From Cyanobacteria bacterium UBA6446 (lineage in GTDB: Bacteria > Cyanobacteriota > Vampirovibrionia > Gastranaerophilales > Gastranaerophilaceae), in the NCBI GenBank assembly GCA_002438405.1, contig DJOE01000023.1, forward strand, positions 120,074 through 184,073: a stretch of DNA of 64,000 bases. The letters are read 5' to 3'. The translations under genes were made by a program, and so were the position numbers. The notes under the pieces were generated by a model. The model worked only from the letters and a program-made list of their open reading frames with translations. It did no database searches and was not told where the DNA came from. Positions within the stretch are counted from its first letter, which is position 1. Each line of letters begins with the position of its first letter. This document shows, one piece after another, positions 1-8,385 of the stretch.

Positions 1-1
1 G

Positions 2-1054
2 ATAAAAAGAAGAAAATCAAAAGAAATTTCAATAGGAAATGTAAAAATCGGTAATAATAATCCGATTTCTGTACAATCAATGTGTAATACTGATACAAGA
101 AACATTGAACAGACATCTCGTCAGATTAAAGAATTAGCAGATGCTGGGTGTGAACTTGTTAGACTTGCGGTTTTGAATAAAGACGCAGCAGAAGCAATAA
201 AAGAACTTGTGAAAATTTCACCAGTTCCTCTTATAGCTGATATCCACTTTGATTATAGACTTGCAATCCAATGTATTAATAATGGTATTTCAGCACTTCG
301 CTTAAACCCAGGGAATATCGGAAAAAGAGAAAATGTTGAAAAAGTTGTTAATTTAGCAAAGCAACAAAATATCCCAATCCGAATTGGAGTAAATGCAGGT
401 TCTTTAGAGAAAGATTTGCTAGATAAAGATATTCCGCTGCATGTAAAAATGGTTGAAAGTGCAATGAAACATATCAAAATTTTAGAAGACTTAGATTTTT
501 ACAAAATAAAAATTTCCCTAAAATCTTCTGATGTTTTGACAACTATTGAAGCATACCGACTTATGGCTCAAAAAGTAGACTATCCTCTACATTTAGGGGT
601 TACAGAAGCAGGAACTCTTAAAGGCGGACTTATTAAATCTTCTGTCGGATTAGGAACACTTTTAGCAGAGGGGATTGGAGATACTATCAGAGTTTCACTT
701 ACCGAAAACCCGATAGAAGAAGTTTTTGCAGGGTATGAAATTCTTAAAAGTTTGAAACTTCGAGAACGTGGAGTAAATTTTGTATCTTGTCCAACTTGCG
801 GAAGAACTCAGATTGACTTGATTAACTTAGCTAAAAAAGTTGAAACCAGATTTAAGAATCTAGATAAAAATATCACAATTGCCACGATGGGTTGTGCCGT
901 AAATGGTCCAGGGGAAGCACGACATGCAGATTTTGGAATTGCCGGAGGTATAAATGAGGGCTATGTGTTTAAAAAAGGAGAAATCGTAGCTCGAGTTCCA
1001 GAAGACCAATTACTTGATAAACTTGAAGAAGTTATAAATAATTCATACAAATAA
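2..1054 (+). CDS. ispG: 4-hydroxy-3-methylbut-2-enyl diphosphate synthase, 5'-partial
   Basis: IspG (GcpE) converts 2-C-methyl-D-erythritol 2,4-cyclodiphosphate to HMBPP in the MEP isoprenoid pathway, in the cytoplasm, using a [4Fe-4S] cluster. The reading frame is open from base 2, and the first codons read IKRRKSKEISIGNV then PISVQSM, the normal IspG N-terminus. The true start is therefore just left of the window, and the ATG at 80 is internal. The cluster ligands are visible as SCPTCGRTQ (about bases 784-810) and MGCAVNGPGEA (about 887-919). About 351 residues are present, close to the usual bacterial length. No partner gene of the pathway lies inside the window. I am confident of the identity. 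Confidence 0.95.
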   Translation: MKRRKSKEISIGNVKIGNNNPISVQSMCNTDTRNIEQTSRQIKELADAGCELVRLAVLNKDAAEAIKELVKISPVPLIADIHFDYRLAIQCINNGISALRLNPGNIGKRENVEKVVNLAKQQNIPIRIGVNAGSLEKDLLDKDIPLHVKMVESAMKHIKILEDLDFYKIKISLKSSDVLTTIEAYRLMAQKVDYPLHLGVTEAGTLKGGLIKSSVGLGTLLAEGIGDTIRVSLTENPIEEVFAGYEILKSLKLRERGVNFVSCPTCGRTQIDLINLAKKVETRFKNLDKNITIATMGCAVNGPGEARHADFGIAGGINEGYVFKKGEIVARVPEDQLLDKLEEVINNSYK

Positions 1055-1139
1055 TACAGGACATTTTTTTGTAAACAATTTATAATAATATTGCAACATC
1101 TAAAAAAAAAGATTACAATGTTACAAAAAAGAGGTGACT

Positions 1140-1463
1140 ATGAAAAAATTATTACTATTTGCAGCAATATTTGCAACAGCAATACAAATTCAAGCAGGAG
1201 CGGCTGTTTCTGTTGACATGACAACAAATCCAAATTACTTAGAGCATAATGGATTTTCAAATCAAACAGCAGATATGGTAAATATTAGTAAAGCAAGAGC
1301 ATTAGGTCAAGAATATTATACTAAAGATGAGCTTGCATTCAAAAAACAAAATAAATTTGTAAGATTCTGGAGAAAATTCTATGTATATACAGATCCTGCA
1401 TCTGAAGATTATTCATTCTATCATCACAGTACGGATACCGTTCCAAAATATACAGATTTATAA
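1140..1463 (+). CDS. small secreted protein of unknown function
   Basis: 107 residues. The N-terminus MKKLLLFAAIFATAIQIQAGA is a typical Sec signal peptide, so the product is probably exported. The rest has no motif I recognise; it is tyrosine- and asparagine-rich. I take the ATG at 1140 rather than the GTG at 1134 because GAGG (1131-1134) sits 5 nt upstream as Shine-Dalgarno. A TATAAT-like element lies at 1081-1086. It is the first gene of an apparent operon with the TPR protein and the hydrolase-like protein downstream. Function unknown. Confidence 0.6.
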   Translation: MKKLLLFAAIFATAIQIQAGAAVSVDMTTNPNYLEHNGFSNQTADMVNISKARALGQEYYTKDELAFKKQNKFVRFWRKFYVYTDPASEDYSFYHHSTDTVPKYTDL

Positions 1464-2127
1464 AAAATGTTTAGTTTTGCTATTAAGTGCTTTCATTATA
1501 TTTGGAGGCACTTATAGTTGTAATGAGGTAAAAGCAGCAGAGTTTGGAGAAATTCAATACAATAGCCACTTTATTGATTATTCAAAAGTTGATAAAGAAT
1601 CAACAAAGAAACTTGCAGATTTATATTTTAATAAAGCGATAAACGAAAAAAATAAAAAAACTCAAAGTGAATATCTTCAAAAAGCCAGTGGGGATTATTT
1701 CATTTGGACTCAAATTGAACAGGACAATATTTATCCGATAGTTCAAATGGCAAGAATATATGACTTGGAAAATAAAAACAGTTATGCTAAAGCATACTTT
1801 TTTCAAGCTTTAAAAATTGATAAGAAAAACCCAACAACTAACTATTATTTTGCCGAATATTATTTTACAAGAAAAGATTATACTAGAGCGATATATTTCT
1901 ATAACGTTGCATTAGAGAACGGATTAAAAGAAAATTATGATATCCTTATCAAAATGGCAACAATGTATGAAAAACTCGGGGATCTATTAAGAGCAAATCA
2001 ATATTATAAAAAAGCCTTCTTGGTAAAACCAGAAAATCAAAAACTTCCGGATAAAATACGTTCAATAGAGGCATTAAAGTATTATAATACGGGATATTAT
2101 AACAAAAGAGAGAAGAAACAAAAATGA
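1381..2127 (+). CDS. exported TPR-repeat protein, start uncertain
   Basis: The C-terminal two thirds contains two to three tetratricopeptide-like helical repeats (for example AKAYFFQALKIDKKNPTTNY and ANQYYKKAFLVKPENQK), a protein-interaction scaffold. A hydrophobic signal-like segment, KKCLVLLLSAFIIFGG, lies around residues 28-43. The only upstream ATG (1381) would put 27 atypical residues before that segment and overlap the previous gene by 83 nt in another frame. A start nearer 1450-1477 at a non-ATG codon is plausible (ATT 1456, TTG 1477), perhaps translationally coupled to the stop at 1461. The stop overlaps the next gene's start as ATGA. Presumably periplasmic; exact role unknown. Confidence 0.65.
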   Translation: MYIQILHLKIIHSIITVRIPFQNIQIYKKCLVLLLSAFIIFGGTYSCNEVKAAEFGEIQYNSHFIDYSKVDKESTKKLADLYFNKAINEKNKKTQSEYLQKASGDYFIWTQIEQDNIYPIVQMARIYDLENKNSYAKAYFFQALKIDKKNPTTNYYFAEYYFTRKDYTRAIYFYNVALENGLKENYDILIKMATMYEKLGDLLRANQYYKKAFLVKPENQKLPDKIRSIEALKYYNTGYYNKREKKQK

Positions 2128-4037
2128 ATTTGAAACGTATAGTAATAATATTTTTATCATTATTTTTCACTATAGGACAAGTAAATGCAGACGAGCAGAC
2201 ATTTTCTTTTCCAACAGATGATAATGAAGTTTCAACACCTCAAATAAATGCATTTCAACCTCTTAATTTAGGGAAGAATGAAGTAATTTTTAAACAAGCG
2301 TCAACAAAAGTAGATGTTATTGATCCATCAAATGCCGCAAGTTATTTTCCAGGGGGAAGAGGAGCAAACAAACTTGTAATTTATACTCCGAATTATGGTA
2401 TCCACACAGGGACAAATGAATTTGGAACAGAAGCAATTGTTGAAGAAAATACTGTAACTTCTCTATCCGGTGCGGATTCAACTATTCCATCTAATGGACT
2501 TGTAATTAGTGGTCATGGAATTGCCAAAAACTGGATTAACCAAAATATAACTGTTGGATCAAAAGTTTATGTAGATGTTTTCAATAATAAAATTACTGTA
2601 TATACAACTTCAGATAGTTATACTTATGAAGCTAGAGCCAAAATTAAAGAAGCTAAATCAATGATGGATTATTACAAAAATTCCATTTCTGATTATAATT
2701 ACAATCTTCCTGCTAGTCATATTCAAATTGCAGAAAATTACCTAAAAATTGCTGAAAATGAAAACAAAAATAGTATTATTTTAAAACAATATACACAAGA
2801 AGCGATTGACGAAGCAAATATGGCAATAAAAACTTCAGTACCATATATAAAAAATGAAACAAAAGGGGTTTGGATTAGACCAACAGAAAAAAATGCAGAT
2901 CAAATTATTGCGACTTTGGATAATTTGAAAGCAAACGGTTTTAATAGTGTTTTCCTTGAAACATATTTTCATGGAAAAACAATTTTCCCAAGCCAAACAA
3001 TGAATAAATATGGTTTTACCGTTCAAAACGAAAATTTTGAGGGTTTTGACCCATTAGATGTTTGGATAAAAGAAGCACACAAACGAGATATTAAAGTTCA
3101 TATTTGGTTTCAATCTTTCTATGTTGGAAACCAATCTCCGAATTACAATCCGTCAAGTATCTTGGCTGTCCGACCTGACTGGGGCAATAAAACGAAGAAA
3201 AATGCAAATTCACCTAAAGCTACAATGTCTGCTTCTGAACATAACGGATATTTTTTAGATCCTGCGAATCCGGAAGTTCATGAATTTTTACTTGATTTGT
3301 TATCTGAAATAATTGACAGATACAAACCGGACGGAATAAATCTTGACTATATCAGATACCCAAATGCCACAGCAGGAAATGATATGAACGCATGGGGATT
3401 TACGGAATATGCAAGAAATGATTTCAAAAATCAATATGGCAAAGACCCAGTAGAATTAACAACCTCAGATGTTCAATGGTATGATTGGAATCAATACAGA
3501 AGAAATAATGTAACAAGTTTTGTAAAACAAGTTGGTGAACTTGGCAAAGAAAAAAATGTTTATATCAGTGCCGTTGTTTTCCCTGATAGAGCTTCTGCTC
3601 TTGCTTCGAAGCAACAAGATTGGAGAACTTGGTCTATAAATAATTATATAAATGGTTTCACTCCGTTATTTTTAACTTACGATTCTAAAATGTTAGCATC
3701 AATGATGAATGATGTAATGAATGTAAAATCTCCTCAAACAGATTTATATGCAGGATTATTTGTAACATTTATGGGAGGAGCTCCGGAAGATTTAATCAGG
3801 CAAATTTATGAAACTAGAAAAATGAATGCAAATGGAGTAATATTATTTGATTATGCTCACACAACCCCCGTTTATACATCAACTTTAATGGCAAGCGCTT
3901 TCAAAGAGAACATCAAGGATAAAACCCTTGCTCAGGCAAAAAAAAAAGAAGAAAAGCCGAGAGAGAAAGAAAAAAGCAACAAAAAAGTCATAACAACAAC
4001 TAATAGTAAAGGTTTTTGGGTATTTACAAAAGAATAA
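2124..4037 (+). CDS. exported GHL10-type glycoside hydrolase-like protein
   Basis: 637 residues with signal peptide MNLKRIVIIFLSLFFTIGQVNA. Residues about 60-170 (NKLVIYTPNYGIHTGTNEFG through LVISGHG) resemble the N-terminal module that often precedes family-10-like hydrolase domains. Residues about 245-590 form a GHL10 (DUF187, YngK-like) TIM barrel beginning KGVWIRPTEKNADQIIATL, with FNSVFLETYFHG, VHIWFQSFY and DGINLDYIRYP as family landmarks. The acidic residues in NLDYIRYP and the preceding strand are the likely catalytic region. The tail is Lys/Glu-rich. It is coupled to the upstream TPR gene by an ATGA overlap. Substrate unknown; a cell-wall or envelope glycan is a reasonable guess from the family and export. 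Confidence 0.8.
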   Translation: MNLKRIVIIFLSLFFTIGQVNADEQTFSFPTDDNEVSTPQINAFQPLNLGKNEVIFKQASTKVDVIDPSNAASYFPGGRGANKLVIYTPNYGIHTGTNEFGTEAIVEENTVTSLSGADSTIPSNGLVISGHGIAKNWINQNITVGSKVYVDVFNNKITVYTTSDSYTYEARAKIKEAKSMMDYYKNSISDYNYNLPASHIQIAENYLKIAENENKNSIILKQYTQEAIDEANMAIKTSVPYIKNETKGVWIRPTEKNADQIIATLDNLKANGFNSVFLETYFHGKTIFPSQTMNKYGFTVQNENFEGFDPLDVWIKEAHKRDIKVHIWFQSFYVGNQSPNYNPSSILAVRPDWGNKTKKNANSPKATMSASEHNGYFLDPANPEVHEFLLDLLSEIIDRYKPDGINLDYIRYPNATAGNDMNAWGFTEYARNDFKNQYGKDPVELTTSDVQWYDWNQYRRNNVTSFVKQVGELGKEKNVYISAVVFPDRASALASKQQDWRTWSINNYINGFTPLFLTYDSKMLASMMNDVMNVKSPQTDLYAGLFVTFMGGAPEDLIRQIYETRKMNANGVILFDYAHTTPVYTSTLMASAFKENIKDKTLAQAKKKEEKPREKEKSNKKVITTTNSKGFWVFTKE

Positions 4038-4044
4038 TAACAAG

Positions 4045-4080
4045 AAAGGCGACATCTAAATGTCGCCTTTTACTATTTTT
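4045..4080 (+). terminator. intrinsic terminator
   Basis: Perfect 11-bp stem AAAGGCGACAT / ATGTCGCCTTT (4045-4055 and 4060-4070) with loop CTAA, followed by TTTTACTATTTTT. It ends the operon 1140-4037 and, being palindromic, may also serve the convergent prepilin-like gene. Confidence 0.9.
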
Positions 4081-4094
4081 ATGATTGTTTAAAA

Positions 4095-5171
4095 TTAATC
4101 TCCCACGCATAGAACTCTATGAGAAGAATTAGAATCTTTACTTCCATTACATAGCTGAGCATTACTCATACTTACAGCATAACCACCATCGTAAATACCA
4201 TTATTAAAATAAGATTTTTCAGATTTAGACCAATAGCAACCTGTATTTGGTAAATAATTGTCAGTACCATGATAAATAGCAGTCTCTAACTGTGTACGAG
4301 TTGGTAGTGATAAGCCCACATCTTCGCAAGCTTTTTTTGCCCCAGCCCAATAATTACTAGAAGAAGCAAAAGTTTTATCATATTTTTTATTTTCAGAAAG
4401 TGTTGTATCTAAAGGAGAATATGAAGTTAGCCTATAAACACAACCAATACCTTTAATTTCTTTTCCTGGGCAACCTTCAGAGAAAGCCGCAACTTTGAAA
4501 CTTCTGATATCATAATATTTGCCATTTCTGGTTTCACTATTTGGACCTTTAAACCCATTTACGTCCATTACAAAATCTATTGGAGCTGTAACACTCGTTG
4601 TATATGCAAATGTCTTTGTTCGCCCAAAACCTATAGGTAAATCGGCGGTGGTAGGTTCTACAGTATCTCCGTCCCCAATTATTCCAGCATCGGGATTGTA
4701 AGTCATAATTAAAGTTGCCCCATCTGCTAAAATAATTCCAACATTATCCGTTTTATTGTTTGGAAGTTGTAAATTCCGTCCGGTTTTGGCTTTTGATACA
4801 TCATAAGTTTTTCCATCAGATGTTGTTACTGTTTTAGTTGGCCAACAATTGGCAATGTGGTCAGCATCACATCTTGTAGTTATTTTTATATATTTTGAAA
4901 ATTCATCTACAAAGTCATCTGTACTTGCGTAGGTTCTTTCAAGTCCACCATCGGCACGCATCAAATCCATTGATTTAGTTATTTTTTGTGCGATATTGGC
5001 TTGAGCTTCAGAGTTTTCTCGCTCTGCAACATTTTTTAATAATGTTGGGATAGTCATTGCAGCAACAACGCCAATAATAGCAAGAGTTATTAATACCTCT
5101 GCCAATGTAAATGCACGTTTTATCTTTGCCTGTGGAATTGCAACGTTCGCTACATTCATAAATTTCATCAT
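4095..5171 (-). CDS. prepilin-like (type IV pilin / pseudopilin N-terminus) secreted protein
   Basis: 358 residues. After a short basic leader (IPQAKIKRA) comes FTLAEVLITLAIIGVVAAM, a class III signal sequence with Glu at +5, expected to be cleaved by prepilin peptidase PilD before Phe. The C-terminal part (SLPTRTQLE, GCYWSKSEK, HRVLCVGD, with several paired cysteines) resembles a DUF1566 / Lcl-type surface domain. I start at the ATG at 5171 because AAGGAAG lies 5 nt before it; the frame extends further upstream without support. No assembly genes are nearby, so it is an orphan prepilin. A sigma-70 promoter with a perfect palindrome over its -10 lies just upstream. Confidence 0.85.
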   Translation of the reverse strand: MMKFMNVANVAIPQAKIKRAFTLAEVLITLAIIGVVAAMTIPTLLKNVAERENSEAQANIAQKITKSMDLMRADGGLERTYASTDDFVDEFSKYIKITTRCDADHIANCWPTKTVTTSDGKTYDVSKAKTGRNLQLPNNKTDNVGIILADGATLIMTYNPDAGIIGDGDTVEPTTADLPIGFGRTKTFAYTTSVTAPIDFVMDVNGFKGPNSETRNGKYYDIRSFKVAAFSEGCPGKEIKGIGCVYRLTSYSPLDTTLSENKKYDKTFASSSNYWAGAKKACEDVGLSLPTRTQLETAIYHGTDNYLPNTGCYWSKSEKSYFNNGIYDGGYAVSMSNAQLCNGSKDSNSSHRVLCVGD

Positions 5172-5201
5172 CAAATCTTCCTTATATAAATTACACTTTA
5201 C

Positions 5202-5223
5202 AATTAATACTATAGTATTAATT
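5202..5223. promoter_or_regulatory. 22-bp perfect palindrome, candidate operator
   Basis: AATTAATACTA followed exactly by its reverse complement TAGTATTAATT. It overlaps the -10 hexamer and predicted transcription start of the prepilin-like gene, the position of a repressor operator. The binding protein is unknown; an XRE-type regulator is possible given the context of the two other prepilin-like genes here. Confidence 0.7.
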
Positions 5224-5249
5224 ATAACGTATATACAAACTGTTTTCAA
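5221..5249 (-). promoter_or_regulatory. sigma-70 promoter of the prepilin-like gene
   Basis: On the minus strand TTGAAA (5249-5244), 17-nt spacer, TATAAT (5226-5221). Predicted start near 5214 gives a leader of about 43 nt carrying the Shine-Dalgarno. Confidence 0.75.
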
Positions 5250-5289
5250 CCCACAAACAGTGGAGGATTTCATTAAAATTAATATATTA

Positions 5290-5318
5290 TTTACATATTT
5301 TTATGCTTTTAATATAAT
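5290..5318 (+). promoter_or_regulatory. sigma-70 promoter of glyS
   Basis: TTTACA (5290-5295), 17-nt spacer, TATAAT (5313-5318), about 35 nt before the glyS ATG. Confidence 0.75.
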
Positions 5319-5352
5319 TTTGGTAAGGATATTAGGAAAATAAGGACAGAAA

Positions 5353-7341
5353 ATGAGCACATATTTATTAGAAGTTGGAACAGAAGAATTACCATATAAG
5401 TTTATCCCACAAGCAATTGAACAATTGAACCGTGGGTTTAAAACATTTTTAAATGACAACAAAGTTAAATATACAGATATTAAAGTTTATGCAACTCCAA
5501 GGCGTTTAGCCATAATTATTGACGGACTAGAAAACAAAACATCTGACGAAGAAAAAATCATCAAAGGCCCTATTCAAAAAGTTGCATTTGATGAAAATGG
5601 AAATCTTACTAAAGCAGGTGAGGGTTTTGCAAGAAAGAACGGCTTGACTAAAGATGATTTATACATTGAAGATAATTATGTCCACGCAAAAATAGTTATC
5701 AAAGGAAAACCAATTTCTGAATTGTTACAAGAAAATGTTCCATCTATCTTTATGAAGCTTCAAGGCTCACACTTTATGAGATGGGGCTATAATGACGAAA
5801 AATTCTCTCGTCCTATCAAATGGATTGTTTCTGTACTTGATAAAGACGAAGTTAAAATAAAAATTATTGATAAAGAATCTTCAATATATTCTAGAGGTCA
5901 CAGATTTTCTGAACAAAAAGTTTTAATCGAAAATCCAAAAGATTACTTAGACACAATGAGAAAAGTTTATGTAATCGCTGACCAAGAAGAAAGAAAACAA
6001 ATTATTGTCGAAAAAGCAAAAGAAGAGGCAGCTAAACTTGGTGCAGTGCCTTATTATACAGATGATTTGCTTGAGGAAGTTACATTTATAACAGAATATC
6101 CTGTTCCTGTAGTTTGTGAATTTGATCCGAGATATCTTGATATTCCGGAAGAAGTTACTGTTACGGTTATGGCAGTACACCAAAGATATTTTGCTCTTCA
6201 CAAAGACGGTAAATTGATTAACAAATTCATCACGATGACAAATTACATAGGAAATGAATTCAAAAATATTAAAGCCGGCAACGTAAGAGTAATTAAAGCT
6301 AGACTTGATGATGCTGTATTCTTCTTTAATGAAGATACTAAAAAGCCTTTAGTTGATTACGTTGAAGCCTTAAAAGGTGTAACATTCCAAAAAGGAATGG
6401 GTACAATGTATGACAAAACTCAAAGACTTATTGAGTTGTCAAAAGATATTGCAAGTGATTTGAATGTTGACTCAAAAGATGTTGAAAGAACAGCATTGTT
6501 ATGTAAAGCAGATTTAACAACAAACCTTGTATTTGAATTCACTGAACTTCAAGGATTTATCGGAGCTGATTACGCAAGAGTATCAGGCGAAGATAATAAA
6601 GTTGTTCAAGGTATCAAAGAACACTACTTCCCATTAAATGCCGAAAGTGAAACGGCTAAAGGAATTGAAGGACAAATCGTAGGAATAGCAGATAAAATTG
6701 ATACAGTTTGTGCCGTATTTTCAGCAGGTAAAAAACCTACTGGTTCTTCTGACCCACTAGGAGTAAGACGTGCAGCTCTTGGGGTTATCAAAACAATTTT
6801 AGATGCTAATTTGAAATTAGACATAGACAAATACATCAAACAAGCTCTTAAACTTCTTCCTGTTCAAAGAGATTGCGCTGAGGAAGTTAATGAGTTCTTC
6901 GTACAAAGAATGATTATTTTCTTGTCTGAAAAATACAACAAAAATATCTTAGAAGCATGTTCTATGAAAAATCCACTTGCCGATTTAGCAGATTTTGTAG
7001 AAAGAGTTGAAATCGTCTCAAAGTTAGATATGCCTCAACTTGTAGAAAATGCTAACAGAGTTATCAGAATTTTGAAGGATGCAAAAGCTGATAAAATTGA
7101 TGAAAAATTCTTTGTAGAACCAATTGAAAAGACTCTATACAACAAAGTCTTGAGTCTCAAAACAGATGTTGACTACAAGAAATATTTAGCAGAATTAGAA
7201 GACCTTAATCCGACTGTAACTCAATTCTTCAATGATGTTTTAGTTATGGACAAAGACGAAAATGTTAAAAATAACAGAATAGCTCTTCTTATATTGTTGA
7301 AGAATAAATACGACCATTTGACCGATTTTAGCAAAATTTAA
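5353..7341 (+). CDS. glyS: glycine--tRNA ligase beta subunit
   Basis: GlyS is the beta subunit of the heterotetrameric bacterial glycyl-tRNA synthetase. The alpha subunit holds the class II core, while beta binds tRNA and is essential for charging. The N-terminus STYLLEVGTEELPYKFIPQA is diagnostic of GlyS, and DPLGVRRAALG (about residues 460-470) is another family landmark. At 662 residues it is slightly shorter than the roughly 690 of E. coli. The glyQ partner is not in this window and the gene stands alone with its own promoter, so alpha and beta are probably encoded apart. Confidence 0.97.
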   Translation: MSTYLLEVGTEELPYKFIPQAIEQLNRGFKTFLNDNKVKYTDIKVYATPRRLAIIIDGLENKTSDEEKIIKGPIQKVAFDENGNLTKAGEGFARKNGLTKDDLYIEDNYVHAKIVIKGKPISELLQENVPSIFMKLQGSHFMRWGYNDEKFSRPIKWIVSVLDKDEVKIKIIDKESSIYSRGHRFSEQKVLIENPKDYLDTMRKVYVIADQEERKQIIVEKAKEEAAKLGAVPYYTDDLLEEVTFITEYPVPVVCEFDPRYLDIPEEVTVTVMAVHQRYFALHKDGKLINKFITMTNYIGNEFKNIKAGNVRVIKARLDDAVFFFNEDTKKPLVDYVEALKGVTFQKGMGTMYDKTQRLIELSKDIASDLNVDSKDVERTALLCKADLTTNLVFEFTELQGFIGADYARVSGEDNKVVQGIKEHYFPLNAESETAKGIEGQIVGIADKIDTVCAVFSAGKKPTGSSDPLGVRRAALGVIKTILDANLKLDIDKYIKQALKLLPVQRDCAEEVNEFFVQRMIIFLSEKYNKNILEACSMKNPLADLADFVERVEIVSKLDMPQLVENANRVIRILKDAKADKIDEKFFVEPIEKTLYNKVLSLKTDVDYKKYLAELEDLNPTVTQFFNDVLVMDKDENVKNNRIALLILLKNKYDHLTDFSKI

Positions 7342-7343
7342 TA

Positions 7344-7408
7344 GACTTTTTTACAAAATGTGTTACAATTTGTAAAGAAAGATATTAAAAAAGTCAATTA
7401 TTTTTTTT
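7344..7408 (+). other. nested inverted repeats followed by a T-run
   Basis: GACTTTTTTA (7344-7353) pairs perfectly with TAAAAAAGTC (7386-7395), followed a few bases later by a run of eight T. Inside it TTTACAAA (7350-7357) pairs with TTTGTAAA (7369-7376) and competes for the same bases. It could be the glyS terminator or a switchable leader for the gene at 7456. Confidence 0.4.
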
Positions 7409-7455
7409 AGGCAACTTTAAAAAAGTACAAAAGGTAAAAAGCTAAGAGGTAGCGT

Positions 7456-7773
7456 ATGTTTGACCGAATTAAGAATTTAAAATTAGTAAAACAATTAAAA
7501 GAAAATGTTAGCCCTAAACTACGTTGGCTCACTTTTTCAAATAAGAACAAATTAGACAAAAGCACCACAGATTATTTAGAAAGCATAAGCGGTGTGGATA
7601 ATCTAAAAGCACTTTCTGACGAACAAGAGCTGGAAGCAATGGTCAGATCTCAACTCAAAGAAGAGTTTCCTAATATTGAGAAAATGAAATCTTATGAGTT
7701 ATTGGTTGATGCTGTAATGCACAACATCAAGAAAAAACAGCTTCAAGCTACAGATAATCTTGATATTGAATAA
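7456..7773 (+). CDS. hypothetical protein, 105 aa
   Basis: No recognisable domain. The protein is charged and predicted mostly helical (KALSDEQELEAMVRSQLKEEF, SYELLVDAVMHNIKKKQ), with no signal peptide or membrane segment, so probably cytoplasmic. AGAGGT lies about 6 nt before the ATG as Shine-Dalgarno. It lies between glyS and a strong terminator. Function unknown. Confidence 0.6.
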   Translation: MFDRIKNLKLVKQLKENVSPKLRWLTFSNKNKLDKSTTDYLESISGVDNLKALSDEQELEAMVRSQLKEEFPNIEKMKSYELLVDAVMHNIKKKQLQATDNLDIE

Positions 7774-7803
7774 AAAATATTTAATAAGATTACAACAAAT
7801 AAT

Positions 7804-7837
7804 AAAAAGTAATATCATTTTAGATATTACTTTTTTT
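7804..7837. terminator. bidirectional intrinsic terminator
   Basis: 13-bp stem AAAAAGTAATATC / GATATTACTTTTT (7804-7816 and 7823-7835) with a 6-nt loop; T-rich on both strands. It separates the convergent genes at 7456-7773 and 7842-8168. Confidence 0.85.
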
Positions 7838-7841
7838 ATGT

Positions 7842-8168
7842 CTATTTTCGACTTAAACTTTGGGTTAAATTATAAATAATTTCTAATTTTTCCGGCATAT
7901 TTTCAAGTTTTGCAATATTTTGATTAATCATCTCCAATAACTCAGCAGAATCTTTTAATTGGTTAGTTGCAAAAAGTTCTTCTGCCGTAATATCAAATGT
8001 TTTCAGAATTTTATCTAAAGTTTCGGCTTTAACAAAATTTTCACCGGTTTCAATACTACTAAGTGCTTTTTGAGAAATATCAATCAACTCAGAAAGTTGC
8101 TCTTGAGTGTAGCCTTTTTCAATTCTCATTCGTTTAATTTTTTTTCCAAGTTCTTTTTTTATGCCCAT
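7842..8168 (-). CDS. XRE-family HTH transcriptional regulator
   Basis: 108 residues. Residues about 7-63 form a Cro/C1-type helix-turn-helix (LGKKIKRMRIEKGYTQEQLSEL then ISQKALSSIETGE), with recognition helix around QKALSSIETG. The C-terminal 40 residues (LLEMINQNIAKLENMPEKLE) are helical, probably for dimerisation. It stands alone, divergent from the 8386 gene. Two direct repeats overlap the -35 region of its promoter, suggesting autoregulation. Targets unknown. Confidence 0.85.
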   Translation of the reverse strand: MGIKKELGKKIKRMRIEKGYTQEQLSELIDISQKALSSIETGENFVKAETLDKILKTFDITAEELFATNQLKDSAELLEMINQNIAKLENMPEKLEIIYNLTQSLSRK

Positions 8169-8197
8169 AATTACAATTTAAAATTCTTTATGCTTAA

Positions 8198-8238
8198 TTT
8201 ATAGTACCCACAAGTATTATATGTAAACTTATGTAAAC
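8198..8238 (-). promoter_or_regulatory. promoter with phased direct repeats upstream of the XRE gene
   Basis: Minus-strand TTTACA (8227-8222), 18-nt spacer, TATAAA (8203-8198). The plus strand shows TATGTAAAC twice, at 8220-8228 and 8230-8238, a 10-bp period that places both copies on the same DNA face over the -35 element. Confidence 0.5.
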
Positions 8239-8385
8239 CTCGAACCAGTTGTTAATACTTTAATTTAGCTTTTTACAATTATAAATTCTAAAAATTTTGC
8301 AATTCTTCATTGTGGAATGTTTTTATATACATATAAGTGAAGCGTTCAACTCACGAGAGTATATTAAATGAAAGGAGTATTCTAT

